Shown here: one piece after another, positions 1 through 9,345 of the stretch | How the letters are laid out: every line of letters begins with the position of its first letter | Numbering within the stretch: the stretch's first letter is position 1 | DNA from: SZUA-254 sp031379665 | GTDB taxonomy: Bacteria; Bacteroidota; Ignavibacteria; UBA10030; SZUA-254 | DNA length: 15,179 bases | Assembly: GCA_031379665.1 (NCBI GenBank) | Contig: JANNFI010000042.1 | Span: 1-15,179, forward strand | Direction: 5' to 3' | Notes under the pieces: model-generated | The model's input: the letters and a program-made list of their open reading frames with translations, nothing else | What the model was told of the DNA's origin: nothing | Database searches by the model: none | Program-made: the position numbers and the translations under genes

Positions 1-432
1 GTGAAGAAACCCTTCGTGAAAACGGAGTTCAGCGAGGCAAACGCGAAGTTCTCTCCCGACGGACGGTGGGTGGCCTACAACTCCGACGAATCATCGCGCA
101 ACGAAATTTATATTCGGGCCTTTCCGTCGGGAGAAGGGAAATGGCAGGTGTCGTCCGGTGGGGGTCGCACTCCAATCTGGGACAAGGCGGGAATGATGAT
201 CTATTATAATACCGACCAGGGCGTGATGGGGACGACGGTGAACGGGTCGGGGGCGTCCTTCACCATCGGCGAGACGAAACTCGTTCTCAGGAATCCCTCA
301 CAGGCCGGCCTCCTGCTCCACGGCGTGACCGCCGACGGGAAAAAAATCCTGGTGAGCCATCTCCCCACCAACCAGGTCACCATGCCGCTCACCCTCGTGA
401 CCGACTGGCGCAGGAAGCTGGACGGGCGGTAA
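1..432 (+). CDS. C-terminal part of a TolB/PD40-propeller kinase paralog (5' end outside window)
   Basis: This frame is open from the first base, so the GTG at position 1 is probably an internal valine and the true start lies upstream. The 143 visible residues contain a PD40-type blade (FSPDGRWVAY, residues 17-26), then an IYIRAFPSGEGKWQVS segment and a final strand ending VTDWRRKL. The same order (SPDGRWMAY, then VYVRPFPAGDGKWQIS, then VVLNWFEELKR) closes the next gene, so this is very likely the propeller end of a third membrane Ser/Thr kinase of the same family. In such proteins the propeller is the extracytoplasmic sensor part. The stop is 66 bases before the next kinase, on the same strand. 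The kinase domain itself is not visible, so a stand-alone TolB-like protein cannot be excluded. Confidence 0.8.
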   Translation: MKKPFVKTEFSEANAKFSPDGRWVAYNSDESSRNEIYIRAFPSGEGKWQVSSGGGRTPIWDKAGMMIYYNTDQGVMGTTVNGSGASFTIGETKLVLRNPSQAGLLLHGVTADGKKILVSHLPTNQVTMPLTLVTDWRRKLDGR

Positions 433-498
433 TCAACCGCCCCTCAATCATATAGCCCTGGATTCAACCGGGCAGATTTCCATTAATCATTTTTCCGT

Positions 499-3240
499 AT
501 GATCGGCCAAACGATATCTCATTACCAGATTCTCGAAAAACTCGGCGAGGGCGGGATGGGCGTTGTCTACAAGGCCCGCGACACCAAGCTCGACCGCGAG
601 GTGGCGCTCAAGTTCCTCCCGGCACACCTGGCCGCCTCGGAGAGCGACAAGGCCCGATTCGTCCAGGAGGCCAAAGCCGCCGCCACGCTCAACCACCCGA
701 ACATCTGCACCATCCACGACATCGGCGAGGAACCCGATCCCGGGGGGAAGGGGCCGCAGATGTTCATCGTGATGGAATATGTGCAGGGCCAGACCCTCCA
801 GGAGCGGAGGGCGTCGCTTACACTGAGGCAGGCGGTCGATATCGGCATCCAGGTGGCCGACGGGCTCGCCGCCGCGCACGAGAAAGGCATCGTCCACAGG
901 GACATCAAGCCCGAGAACGTCATGTTGCGCAAGGACGGCATCGCACAGATCATGGATTTCGGGCTGGCCAGGGTCCAGAGCTCCCGGGCGACGCGCCTGA
1001 CGAAGGAGGGGAGCACCGTCGGCACCGCAGGGTACATGTCGCCGGAGCAGGTGCAGGGGCAGGACACCGACCACCGTTCGGACATCTTCTCCCTCGGCGT
1101 CCTCCTCTACGAAATGTTCACCGGCCGGATGCCGTTCCGGGGCGTGCACGAGACGGCGATTCTCTACGAAGTGGTGAACGTCGATCCCGCACCGCCGTCG
1201 TCGATGAAAACCGACCTCGACCCGGAAATCGACCGCATCATCCTCGAGTGCCTCCAGATGGATCCCGACGAACGGTACAACGCCGTGAAGGACGTGGCGA
1301 AGGACCTGAAGCGTTTCAAGAGGGAGTCGAGCAGGGAGAGAACGAGCAGAGTCACCGCCGTGAACCGGTCCGCGATCCGATCCGTGTCGAAATCCGGTGG
1401 GGTGCCTGCCGGTTCCGGTGAGGCGGGCGTGGGAGATCCCGGGTCCGGCGACGGACCCCGGCGGGGTTTTCTCTGGCCAGCGATAGCGATCGTCTCGCTG
1501 GTCGTCGCTGGAGTACTGGGGTTCATGGCCCTCCGCGGCGGCGGATCGACGCCCGAGGTCACGAAGTTCGTTTTTTTGCTGAAACCGGGCAGCGTCCTCT
1601 GGTCGAACGGCATCCCGCTCGACGTTTCGCCCGACGGCCGGAAGATCGCCGTGGTCACCTACGACGCCAATCCGGCGAATCGCATGATCTCGATCCGTCA
1701 CCTGGACGAATTAACGGAACGATCCGTTCCCGGTACGGAGCGGGCGATCGACATCGCGTTTTCGCCCGACGGCGAATGGCTCGCCTTCGGGGCCAATGGG
1801 AAAATCAACAAGATTTCCGTCAGGGGCGGATCGGCGATCGCCCTGGCGCCGGCGCTGATCTCCCGCGGTCTCGACTGGGGGGATAACGATAGGATCGTCT
1901 TTACGCCAAACACGAGCAGTCCGATCTTCATGGTATCGGCGGCGGGGGGGGACCCTGAAGCCGTGACTACGCTCGATTCCGCCGCCGGTGAAGTGAGCCA
2001 CCGGGTCCCTGAACTCCTCCCGGGCGGTGACGTCCTCCTCTATACCATTAAAACGAAATTCATTTCGAGTTTCAGCGAGGCGAAAATCGCCGTCCAGCGG
2101 ATCGGCTCTCACGAGAAGAAGATCCTGGTCGAGGGGGGCTCGTCCGCACGGTACCTGGGGAACGGGCAGCTCCTCTACGCTCAGGGATCGTCGTTGTTCC
2201 TCGTGCCGTTCGATCCGGCGAAGCTCGAACTCACCGGACCCCCGCAGGTCGTCCTCGACAGCGCCGGGATGCTGAATGAAGGGTTCGGCTATTTTACGGG
2301 CGCCGTCTCCATGAACGGAACGTTCGTCTACGCAGACGGAGGCCCGCTGCCGACCGTGAAAAACCGGCTCACCGTATACGATCGCGCTGGCCGGGTGGTG
2401 CCGTTCCTGGATCTCGAAGGTGGCTATGGCCCGTTCTCCATCTCCCGGGACCGGAAGCGAGTGGCCACGCAGTTCTATGCCGCGAACGACGACATCTGGG
2501 TCTATGACGTGGAGCGGCAGATCCCGTCGCGGTTCACCTATGCCGGCGGGAACAACTGGTACCCGCTCTGGACGCTCGACGGTAAATCGGTCGTCTTTTC
2601 GAGCGAACGGGGTGGTCAGGCGAATCTCTTCATCAGGTCGGCCGACGGGAGCGCTGAGGCGAAGCGGCTGGCCACCTCGCCCTTCCGGCAGTGGGCCCGG
2701 TCGTTCGGCCCCGACGGCAAAACGTTGCTCTACGAGCAGATGAACCGGGATGGCAACTCCGACCTCTGGACGCTCACCATCGACGGTTCGCAGCCTCCGC
2801 GCCCCGTGCTGGAGTCCCGGTTTGAGGATCTCGCGGGATCGATCTCGCCCGACGGCCGGTGGATGGCCTATGCGTCGACGGAATCGGGGAAGATGGAAGT
2901 CTATGTGAGACCGTTTCCGGCCGGCGACGGCAAGTGGCAGATCTCAACGCGCGGTGGGCATTTCCCCTTCTGGACGAAGGGGGGGAAGGAAATTGTGTAT
3001 CTTTCGACCGAATGGGACGTTACCGCGGTTCCGGTCGATGACACGGGCGGGTTCCATCCCGGGAGGGGGAACATTCTCTTCCGGCTTCCGAAAAATCCTC
3101 TCCATACAGAGGTTTCGCCCGACGGGGAGCGGATCGCCGTCGCCACCTCCGGCTCGCAGGTCGAGATCGGCAGGTTGAACGTCGTCCTCAACTGGTTCGA
3201 GGAGTTGAAGCGGAACGAGGGCGGAAGAACGACTAAATAG
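499..3240 (+). CDS. Transmembrane serine/threonine protein kinase with TolB/PD40 beta-propeller sensor domain
   Basis: A 913-residue Hanks-type (PknB-like) kinase fused to a propeller. Residues 9-275 are the kinase: glycine loop GEGGMG (16-21), VALK lysine K38, helix-C glutamate E57, catalytic HRD (133-135) with K137 and N140, DFG (153-155), and an activation segment ending GTAGYMSPEQ. All catalytic residues are present, so it should be active. A Gly/Ser/Arg-rich linker leads to one membrane helix (about 324-345), which puts the kinase in the cytoplasm and residues 350-913 outside. That part holds repeated PD40 motifs: SPDG near 377, 422 and 783, LDG at 693, GPDG at 737, and SPDG at 873. It ends with VVLNWFEELKR. 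The ATG start fits the conserved N-terminus of the paralog; no clear Shine-Dalgarno is seen. The next kinase begins 59 bases after the stop. The ligand and the phosphorylation targets are unknown. Confidence 0.95.
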   Translation: MIGQTISHYQILEKLGEGGMGVVYKARDTKLDREVALKFLPAHLAASESDKARFVQEAKAAATLNHPNICTIHDIGEEPDPGGKGPQMFIVMEYVQGQTLQERRASLTLRQAVDIGIQVADGLAAAHEKGIVHRDIKPENVMLRKDGIAQIMDFGLARVQSSRATRLTKEGSTVGTAGYMSPEQVQGQDTDHRSDIFSLGVLLYEMFTGRMPFRGVHETAILYEVVNVDPAPPSSMKTDLDPEIDRIILECLQMDPDERYNAVKDVAKDLKRFKRESSRERTSRVTAVNRSAIRSVSKSGGVPAGSGEAGVGDPGSGDGPRRGFLWPAIAIVSLVVAGVLGFMALRGGGSTPEVTKFVFLLKPGSVLWSNGIPLDVSPDGRKIAVVTYDANPANRMISIRHLDELTERSVPGTERAIDIAFSPDGEWLAFGANGKINKISVRGGSAIALAPALISRGLDWGDNDRIVFTPNTSSPIFMVSAAGGDPEAVTTLDSAAGEVSHRVPELLPGGDVLLYTIKTKFISSFSEAKIAVQRIGSHEKKILVEGGSSARYLGNGQLLYAQGSSLFLVPFDPAKLELTGPPQVVLDSAGMLNEGFGYFTGAVSMNGTFVYADGGPLPTVKNRLTVYDRAGRVVPFLDLEGGYGPFSISRDRKRVATQFYAANDDIWVYDVERQIPSRFTYAGGNNWYPLWTLDGKSVVFSSERGGQANLFIRSADGSAEAKRLATSPFRQWARSFGPDGKTLLYEQMNRDGNSDLWTLTIDGSQPPRPVLESRFEDLAGSISPDGRWMAYASTESGKMEVYVRPFPAGDGKWQISTRGGHFPFWTKGGKEIVYLSTEWDVTAVPVDDTGGFHPGRGNILFRLPKNPLHTEVSPDGERIAVATSGSQVEIGRLNVVLNWFEELKRNEGGRTTK

Positions 3241-3299
3241 TCGCCCGTCTGCCGCGCCGGGTCTCGACATCCAACTGGGCATATTTACAGGAAATCATC

Positions 3300-6023
<2,724 letters not shown>

Positions 6024-6045
6024 GGGCTACCCGGCGATTACCGCT

Positions 6046-6282
6046 TCACTTCCCGCCGCTCTCGCCACCGGCATCCTTCCCTCGCCCTTCGTCGTCCGTC
6101 TTCGGCGGGGGCGGAGATTTCGGGGGTGTCGAATCTTTGGGAGCCGGTTTGGCCGGCCGAGGCTGCGGCGCCGGTCTGCCGAATTGAGGTTGTCCACCCT
6201 TGCCGGGGTTACTTCCGGTGGGAAATTTCTGCCGATGGTTTTTCGCCGGCATCCTGAAGTTACTTCGCTGCATCAACTGCAT
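6046..6282 (-). CDS. Small proline/lysine-rich hypothetical protein
   Basis: I do not recognise this family. The 78-residue product has a basic N-terminal part (RMPAKNHRQKFPTG), a long Pro/Ala/Lys stretch (RPAPQPRPAKPAPK, then PPKSPPPPK) and an acidic-glycine tail (DDEGRGKDAGGESGGK). It looks intrinsically disordered, with no signal peptide or membrane helix. Support for a real gene is the purine-rich AAGGAAAGG (plus-strand 6283-6291) directly upstream. It could serve the first ATG or, with a better 9-base spacing, an in-frame ATG at 6273 that would give 75 residues. The gene converges on the kinase array, its stop lying 22 bases past the kinase stop. Doubts: Pro/Gly/Arg-rich frames arise easily on G+C-rich DNA, and no promoter is evident. 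Confidence 0.4.
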   Translation of the reverse strand: MQLMQRSNFRMPAKNHRQKFPTGSNPGKGGQPQFGRPAPQPRPAKPAPKDSTPPKSPPPPKTDDEGRGKDAGGESGGK

Positions 6283-6442
6283 CCTTTCCTTGATCGTATC
6301 TGGTACGTTTCCCCGTCGAATTGATCTGGCTCTATGGACCGAGTGCTTTCAGGAGACACAGGAATTTGGCATTTGGCCCGAGGTTGCATGCGCCCTGCCA
6401 CTTTTCCCAACGATCCCCGACCGTGTTATTCTTCATGTTCGG

Positions 6443-6742
6443 TCAGTAATATACGAGAATGTAGAGAATGTAGTCAATCGTCCGAAGGGTTGAAAAAAGA
6501 ACTATATCCCGCGGAGACGCAGAATGAGGCTGTTCTCTCAGCCTTCCGGAAGGTGTTTCGAGGGGCATAGACTGGCCGGCCCCCGGACGGATCCACTCGT
6601 GTGTTTCGATGGTGTAAACACCGTCGGAGAGCTGGACAACCTTGTAATCCTTGACGATGCTTGCAACGCGGTCGCCATCCGGGTGACCAGAATTGACTCC
6701 CGGACCACGGGAACTACAGCGGGGTGAACAATGGTCTATTGT
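6443..6742 (-). pseudogene. Possible gene remnant, open frame without start codon
   Basis: On the minus strand the frame between an in-frame TAG (6743-6745) and TGA (6443-6445) is open for 99 codons. No ATG or GTG precedes its best part. The segment at about 6563-6706 reads like genuine protein, with phrases such as VASIVKDYKVVQLSDGVYT followed by IETHEWIRPG, whereas the rest looks random. I cannot name a family. It may be the decayed end of a lost gene. Chance openness is a real alternative, because the overlapping plus-strand frame is also open. Confidence 0.25.
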
Positions 6743-6770
6743 CTACGCTGATGAATTGGTTGTATCTTGC
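6739..6770 (+). promoter_or_regulatory. Weak Bacteroidota-type promoter candidate
   Basis: TTGT at 6739-6742 is followed after 20 bases by TATCTTGC at 6763-6770. This resembles the TTTG-N(19-21)-TAnnTTTG pattern with mismatches in both boxes. Transcription would begin near 6777, only about 20 bases before the terminator stem at 6797, which would give a transcript of roughly 55 nt. Confidence 0.3.
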
Positions 6771-6909
6771 GTCGTGGGAAATTGGTGGATTGGGGGGAGA
6801 CCCGGTTCCGCGAGGGCCGGGTCTCTTTTATTCAGGCGTCGAGCACCGCGGACTCGAGCATCGCGATGGCGACCGGGAGCATCCGCGAGATGCTCGAGTG
6901 GCTCGATCA
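6755..6909 (+). other. Open frame without start codon; contains imperfect hairpin 6853-6898
   Basis: After a TGA at 6752 this frame runs 51 codons to a TAA. Its end (SSIAMATGSIREMLEWLDQHS, quoted here as SSIAMATGSIREM then LEWLDQHS) looks like a natural protein C-terminus, but no ATG is present and the 5' half overlaps the terminator stem. The arms CTCGAGCATC (6853-6862) and GATGCTCGAG (6889-6898) form a perfect 10-bp stem that can be extended imperfectly inward. It may be a gene remnant or structured RNA; I cannot assign a function. Confidence 0.2.
6797..6832 (+). terminator. Strong rho-independent terminator
   Basis: GAGACCCGG (6797-6805) pairs perfectly with CCGGGTCTC (6817-6825) around an 11-base loop. 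The 9-bp G+C-rich stem is followed at once by TTTTATT (6826-6832). This is a textbook intrinsic terminator on the plus strand. It is oddly placed, since no convincing plus-strand gene ends just before it. It may end a short RNA, or block read-through from the kinase array into the envelope genes. Confidence 0.75.
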
Positions 6910-6989
6910 GCACTCATAAGCCCTTTTTCCCTCCGCCAGGAATTCGCCTCCCTCATTAGATGTAGTCCATCTTTCATCCTCTTGGGCGA

Positions 6990-7021
6990 TTGATTGACGT
7001 GGCACATCGGTCGTATCTTTG
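6990..7021 (+). promoter_or_regulatory. Bacteroidota-type promoter for the Lmo0937-family gene
   Basis: TTGA at 6990-6993 lies 20 bases before TATCTTTG at 7014-7021, a full match to the TAnnTTTG -7 element. A second TTGA at 6994 gives a 16-base spacing. The predicted start of transcription is near 7028, leaving a leader of about 60 bases before the ATG at 7088. Confidence 0.55.
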
Positions 7022-7087
7022 AAGCGGTGGTGCTTGGCGAAGGCCGGGCACCAGGCACACAACACACTACCGATGAAAGGGTATCCA

Positions 7088-7237
7088 ATGCTGTACACAA
7101 TCGCCGCCGTTCTCGTCGCCTTATGGCTCCTGGGTCTCGTCACGTCCTCTACGATGAACGGATTCATCCACGTTCTCCTGGTAATCGCCATCGTGACCGC
7201 CCTGATCAGGGTCATCCAGGGGCGAAAAATCGTCTGA
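7088..7237 (+). CDS. Lmo0937-family small membrane protein
   Basis: The 49-residue product has two closely spaced membrane helices (about residues 3-20 and 25-42) and a basic end (IQGRKIV). The pattern MLYTIAxVLxxLWLLGLVTS-x-TMxGFIHxLLVIAIV is that of the Lmo0937 family, tiny integral membrane proteins common in Bacteroidota, Firmicutes and others. Their molecular function is unknown; they are often found with stress genes. I start it at the ATG at 7088, because AAAGGG (7076-7081) lies 6 bases upstream and family members begin MLYTI. A start further upstream, at 7019 or 7073, would add residues not typical of the family. A promoter at 6990-7021 precedes it. Confidence 0.85.
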   Translation: MLYTIAAVLVALWLLGLVTSSTMNGFIHVLLVIAIVTALIRVIQGRKIV

Positions 7238-7250
7238 ACCGGCACATGCG

Positions 7251-7276
7251 ATGGGGCGCGATGCCCCATGCCCCAT
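7251..7276 (+). promoter_or_regulatory. Leader hairpin with two competing 3' arms
   Basis: ATGGGGC (7251-7257) can pair with GCCCCAT at 7263-7269 (loop of 5) or with an identical GCCCCAT at 7270-7276 (loop of 12). It lies 13 bases after the Lmo0937-family stop and 24 bases before the next ribosome binding site. No U-tract follows, so a terminator is unlikely. It may stabilise the upstream message or affect translation of the lipoprotein gene; this is speculative. Confidence 0.35.
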
Positions 7277-7312
7277 GGTCAACCTAACGTTACACTTGTA
7301 AAAGGGTATTCA

Positions 7313-8152
7313 ATGAACAAACTCTTCAATTCCCTCCCGTCCTTATCTTCCATCTCGTTGCCCTCGTCCATCTGGTCCACCGGGATCTTCCGCGGACTGT
7401 GCTTCATGGCATTCCCGCTCGCCGTGCTCATTTCCGGTTGTACGAAAGATGATCCCATCTCTCCGGATCCGATCGTCATACCGATACAAACCACGGTACA
7501 GCCGGCAGTTAATCTCCAATCGACAAGCAGTTTCGCAATCCTTGCCGGCTCGCTGATCTCCAACGTGCCGACGTCCGCCATCACCGGGAACATCGGATTG
7601 AGTCCGTCCGCCAGGGCAGCTATCACCGGCTTCGGCGTCGGCGAGGTGACGGGCGATATCTACGCCGCCGACGATGTCGCCCCACCGGGTGTTCCCGCCA
7701 TGCTGACCGCGGCGAAAGGCGATCTGACAACCGCATATAACGAAGTGGCCGGTCGCAGTGCGACGGATATGGTGACACTCGCCGGCAACATCGGCGGATT
7801 GACGCTGACACCCGGGCTCTATAAGTCGGGCGGATCTCTGGAAATATCGTCAGGCGACCTCACCTTCGATGCGAAGGGGAACGCGAGTGCGGTCTTCATC
7901 GTGCAGATCGCGACCGCGCTGAATACGACCCCCGGACTCCGGGTTATTTTGAGCGGCGGCGCCACGGCCTCCAACATTTTCTGGCAGGTCGGCTCTTCTG
8001 CGACGCTCGGGACGACCACCGTGTTCAAGGGGACCATCATGGCCGATCAATCGATCTCGCTAAATACCGGCGCGTCGGTCGACGGCAGGCTGCTGGCCCG
8101 CATCGGCGCGGTCACGCTGGCAGGCAATACCGTCGTCAGGCCGACGCCCTGA
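7313..8152 (+). CDS. DUF3494 (ice-binding-like) family lipoprotein
   Basis: The 279-residue product begins with an unusually long N-terminal region, a hydrophobic segment (about 29-41) and a lipobox ISGC with the lipidated Cys at residue 43, so it should be anchored as a lipoprotein. From about residue 65 to the end it is one DUF3494 domain. This is the fold of ice-binding proteins, a right-handed beta-helix. The family hallmarks are SFAILAGSLISN, AITGNIGLSPSA, GDLTTAYN, LTPGLY, LEISSGDLTFDAKG, NIFWQVGSSATLGTTTVFKG and GAVTLAGNTV. Many family members have no ice activity and may act in adhesion. AAAGGG (7301-7306), 6 bases before the ATG, fixes the start; the longer frame from 7268 would bury the signal. 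There is no T9SS sorting domain, unlike the next gene. Ice binding itself is not shown. Confidence 0.88.
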   Translation: MNKLFNSLPSLSSISLPSSIWSTGIFRGLCFMAFPLAVLISGCTKDDPISPDPIVIPIQTTVQPAVNLQSTSSFAILAGSLISNVPTSAITGNIGLSPSARAAITGFGVGEVTGDIYAADDVAPPGVPAMLTAAKGDLTTAYNEVAGRSATDMVTLAGNIGGLTLTPGLYKSGGSLEISSGDLTFDAKGNASAVFIVQIATALNTTPGLRVILSGGATASNIFWQVGSSATLGTTTVFKGTIMADQSISLNTGASVDGRLLARIGAVTLAGNTVVRPTP

Positions 8153-8194
8153 ATCGGCGGAGTCGATCGTGCGACAGGAAAAAACAACATATAT

Positions 8195-8227
8195 CACAAT
8201 TCAACCACAATTCAACCACAATTCAAC
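8195..8227 (+). repeat. Perfect 3 x 11 bp tandem repeat in 5' leader
   Basis: CACAATTCAAC is repeated three times without a mismatch (8195-8205, 8206-8216, 8217-8227), ending 1 base before the Shine-Dalgarno GGAGG (8229-8233) of the next gene. The unit is about one helical turn. It could be a set of binding sites, or a slippage-prone tract that changes leader length. Confidence 0.85.
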
Positions 8228-8237
8228 TGGAGGATTC

Positions 8238-9266
8238 ATGAAGACTTGGTCAACAAAGACAACCGGGATCGTATCCCGATGGATCGGCTTTCCCGCGGCG
8301 ATGCTGACAGTCGCATTGCTGCTGCCACCCCTTTCGCTTTCCCAATCGCCCGCACCGGTCGCCCTCGGATCGGCTTCCGATTTCGCGGTCCTGGCCAGCT
8401 CGGAGGTGACCAATACCGGTGCTACGGTCGTCACCGGCGATCTTGGGGTGAGTCCCGGCACCGGGGTGACCGGAACACCAACCGTAACCGGCACCATCCA
8501 CGCCGGCGACAGCGTGGCGGCGCAGGCCCAACTCGACCTGACGACGGCGTATAACGACGCGGCCGGACGAACCGTCGGAGCAATCACAGTTGCCGGAAAT
8601 CTCGGCGGACAAACGCTGACCCCCGGTCTGTATACTTCCACCTCCTCGCTGGAGATCTCATCCGGTGACCTGACCCTCGATGCCCTGGGAGACGCGAACG
8701 CGGTTTTCATCTTCCAGATGGCCTCTACGCTCATCACGACAACGGGTCGTCAGGTCATCCTCAGCGGTGCCGCGAACCCGGCCAATATTTTCTGGCAGGT
8801 CGGCAGTTCGGCGACACTCGGTACGACTTCGGTGTTCAAGGGGAATATCCTGGCGTTGGCCTCGATCACCCTCACGACAGGCGCCGTTCTGGACGGCAGA
8901 GCGCTGGCCCGAACCGGGGCCGTCACTCTGGATGGTAATACCGTCACGATTCCATCGGGTGTAACTGCGGTCGAGGCCGGGTCAACGCCTGAGGGGTTCA
9001 CACTTTCGCAGAACTATCCGAATCCGTTCAATCCCTCCACGACGATTCAATACAGCATCGAGGAAGCCGGAATGGTTTCCCTGAAGCTCTTCAATGTTCT
9101 CGGCGTCGAGATCGCCACGCTTGTGAACGGGCGCCAGGATGCAGGCAGTTACGCCGTCCGGCTCGACGCGGGCGGGAATATCTCCGGAATCACGAGCGGG
9201 GTCTACTACTACCGTCTTGAAACCGGTTCCGTCCGTTCGACGAGGAAGATGGTCCTCCTGGAGTGA
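8238..9266 (+). CDS. DUF3494 (ice-binding-like) protein with T9SS type A sorting domain
   Basis: The 342-residue product has an N-terminal signal peptide (basic start, hydrophobic core about 19-34, cleavage probably near SLS-Q36). A DUF3494 domain follows (about 40-243): SDFAVLASSEVTNTG, VVTGDLGVSPGTGV, LTPGLYTSTSSLEISSGDL, NIFWQVGSSATLGTTSVFKG and GAVTLDGNTV. Residues 253-342 are a T9SS type A C-terminal sorting domain: GFTLSQNYPNPFNPSTTI, then LKLFNVLGVEIATLVNG, then GVYYYRLETG and RKMVLLE. The protein should pass the inner membrane by Sec and then be carried to the cell surface by T9SS, where the sorting domain is normally removed. The start at 8238 has GGAGG 4 bases upstream; a GTG at 8169 would translate the leader repeat. 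The DUF3494 module is closely similar to the preceding lipoprotein, so the pair probably arose by duplication. Confidence 0.92.
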   Translation: MKTWSTKTTGIVSRWIGFPAAMLTVALLLPPLSLSQSPAPVALGSASDFAVLASSEVTNTGATVVTGDLGVSPGTGVTGTPTVTGTIHAGDSVAAQAQLDLTTAYNDAAGRTVGAITVAGNLGGQTLTPGLYTSTSSLEISSGDLTLDALGDANAVFIFQMASTLITTTGRQVILSGAANPANIFWQVGSSATLGTTSVFKGNILALASITLTTGAVLDGRALARTGAVTLDGNTVTIPSGVTAVEAGSTPEGFTLSQNYPNPFNPSTTIQYSIEEAGMVSLKLFNVLGVEIATLVNGRQDAGSYAVRLDAGGNISGITSGVYYYRLETGSVRSTRKMVLLE

Positions 9267-9345
9267 GAACGAGGCTGTATCGTGGCCCGGTTTCCCGATG
9301 AGCTAATTCAAGCGGTACACTCATTTACATTCTAAAATCACATAA

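Larger units (their letters stand above)
6283..7087. other. Gene-poor intergenic region with remnants and signals
   Basis: No complete gene can be supported here. The stretch holds a 9-bp direct repeat (GAGAATGTA at 6455-6463 and 6464-6472), a 12-bp perfect palindrome CCTTCCGGAAGG (6542-6553), a minus-strand open frame with a coding-like segment (6443-6742), a promoter-like pair (6739-6770), an intrinsic terminator (6797-6832), a plus-strand open frame without a start (6755-6909) that contains a long imperfect hairpin, and a good promoter (6990-7021) for the small membrane protein gene. Short ATG-initiated frames in this region read as unlikely compositions and overlap the signals. The mixture of fragments suggests an old insertion or deletion site. 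Confidence 0.5.

Noticed and set aside
487..1701. 404-codon minus-strand open frame opposite the first complete kinase
   Set aside because: It mirrors a gene with intact kinase motifs; its own product is rich in Arg, His, Asp and Pro with no recognisable motif. It is a shadow caused by strong G+C bias at third positions. The same holds for the minus-strand frames at 3309-4241 and 4758-5648.
6200..6493. Plus-strand frame of 97 codons opposite the proline-rich ORF
   Set aside because: Cys/Trp-scattered composition, no ribosome binding site, and it overlaps the better supported minus-strand frame.
7019..7087. Upstream start for the Lmo0937-family gene
   Set aside because: The extra residues are not hydrophobic or family-like, the region overlaps the promoter, and AAAGGG fits the ATG at 7088.
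6283..7087. Mobile element, CRISPR array or tRNA in the gene-poor stretch
   Set aside because: No terminal inverted repeats, no transposase fragment, no regularly spaced repeats and no tRNA cloverleaf or T-loop signature were found by reading.
7291..7298. TACACTTG as a -7 box for the lipoprotein gene
   Set aside because: It has no matching -33 element and lies too close to the ribosome binding site to leave a usable leader.
8169..8237. GTG start at 8169 for the second DUF3494 gene
   Set aside because: It would translate the 11-bp repeat and put a polar stretch before the signal peptide; the ATG at 8238 has GGAGG upstream.
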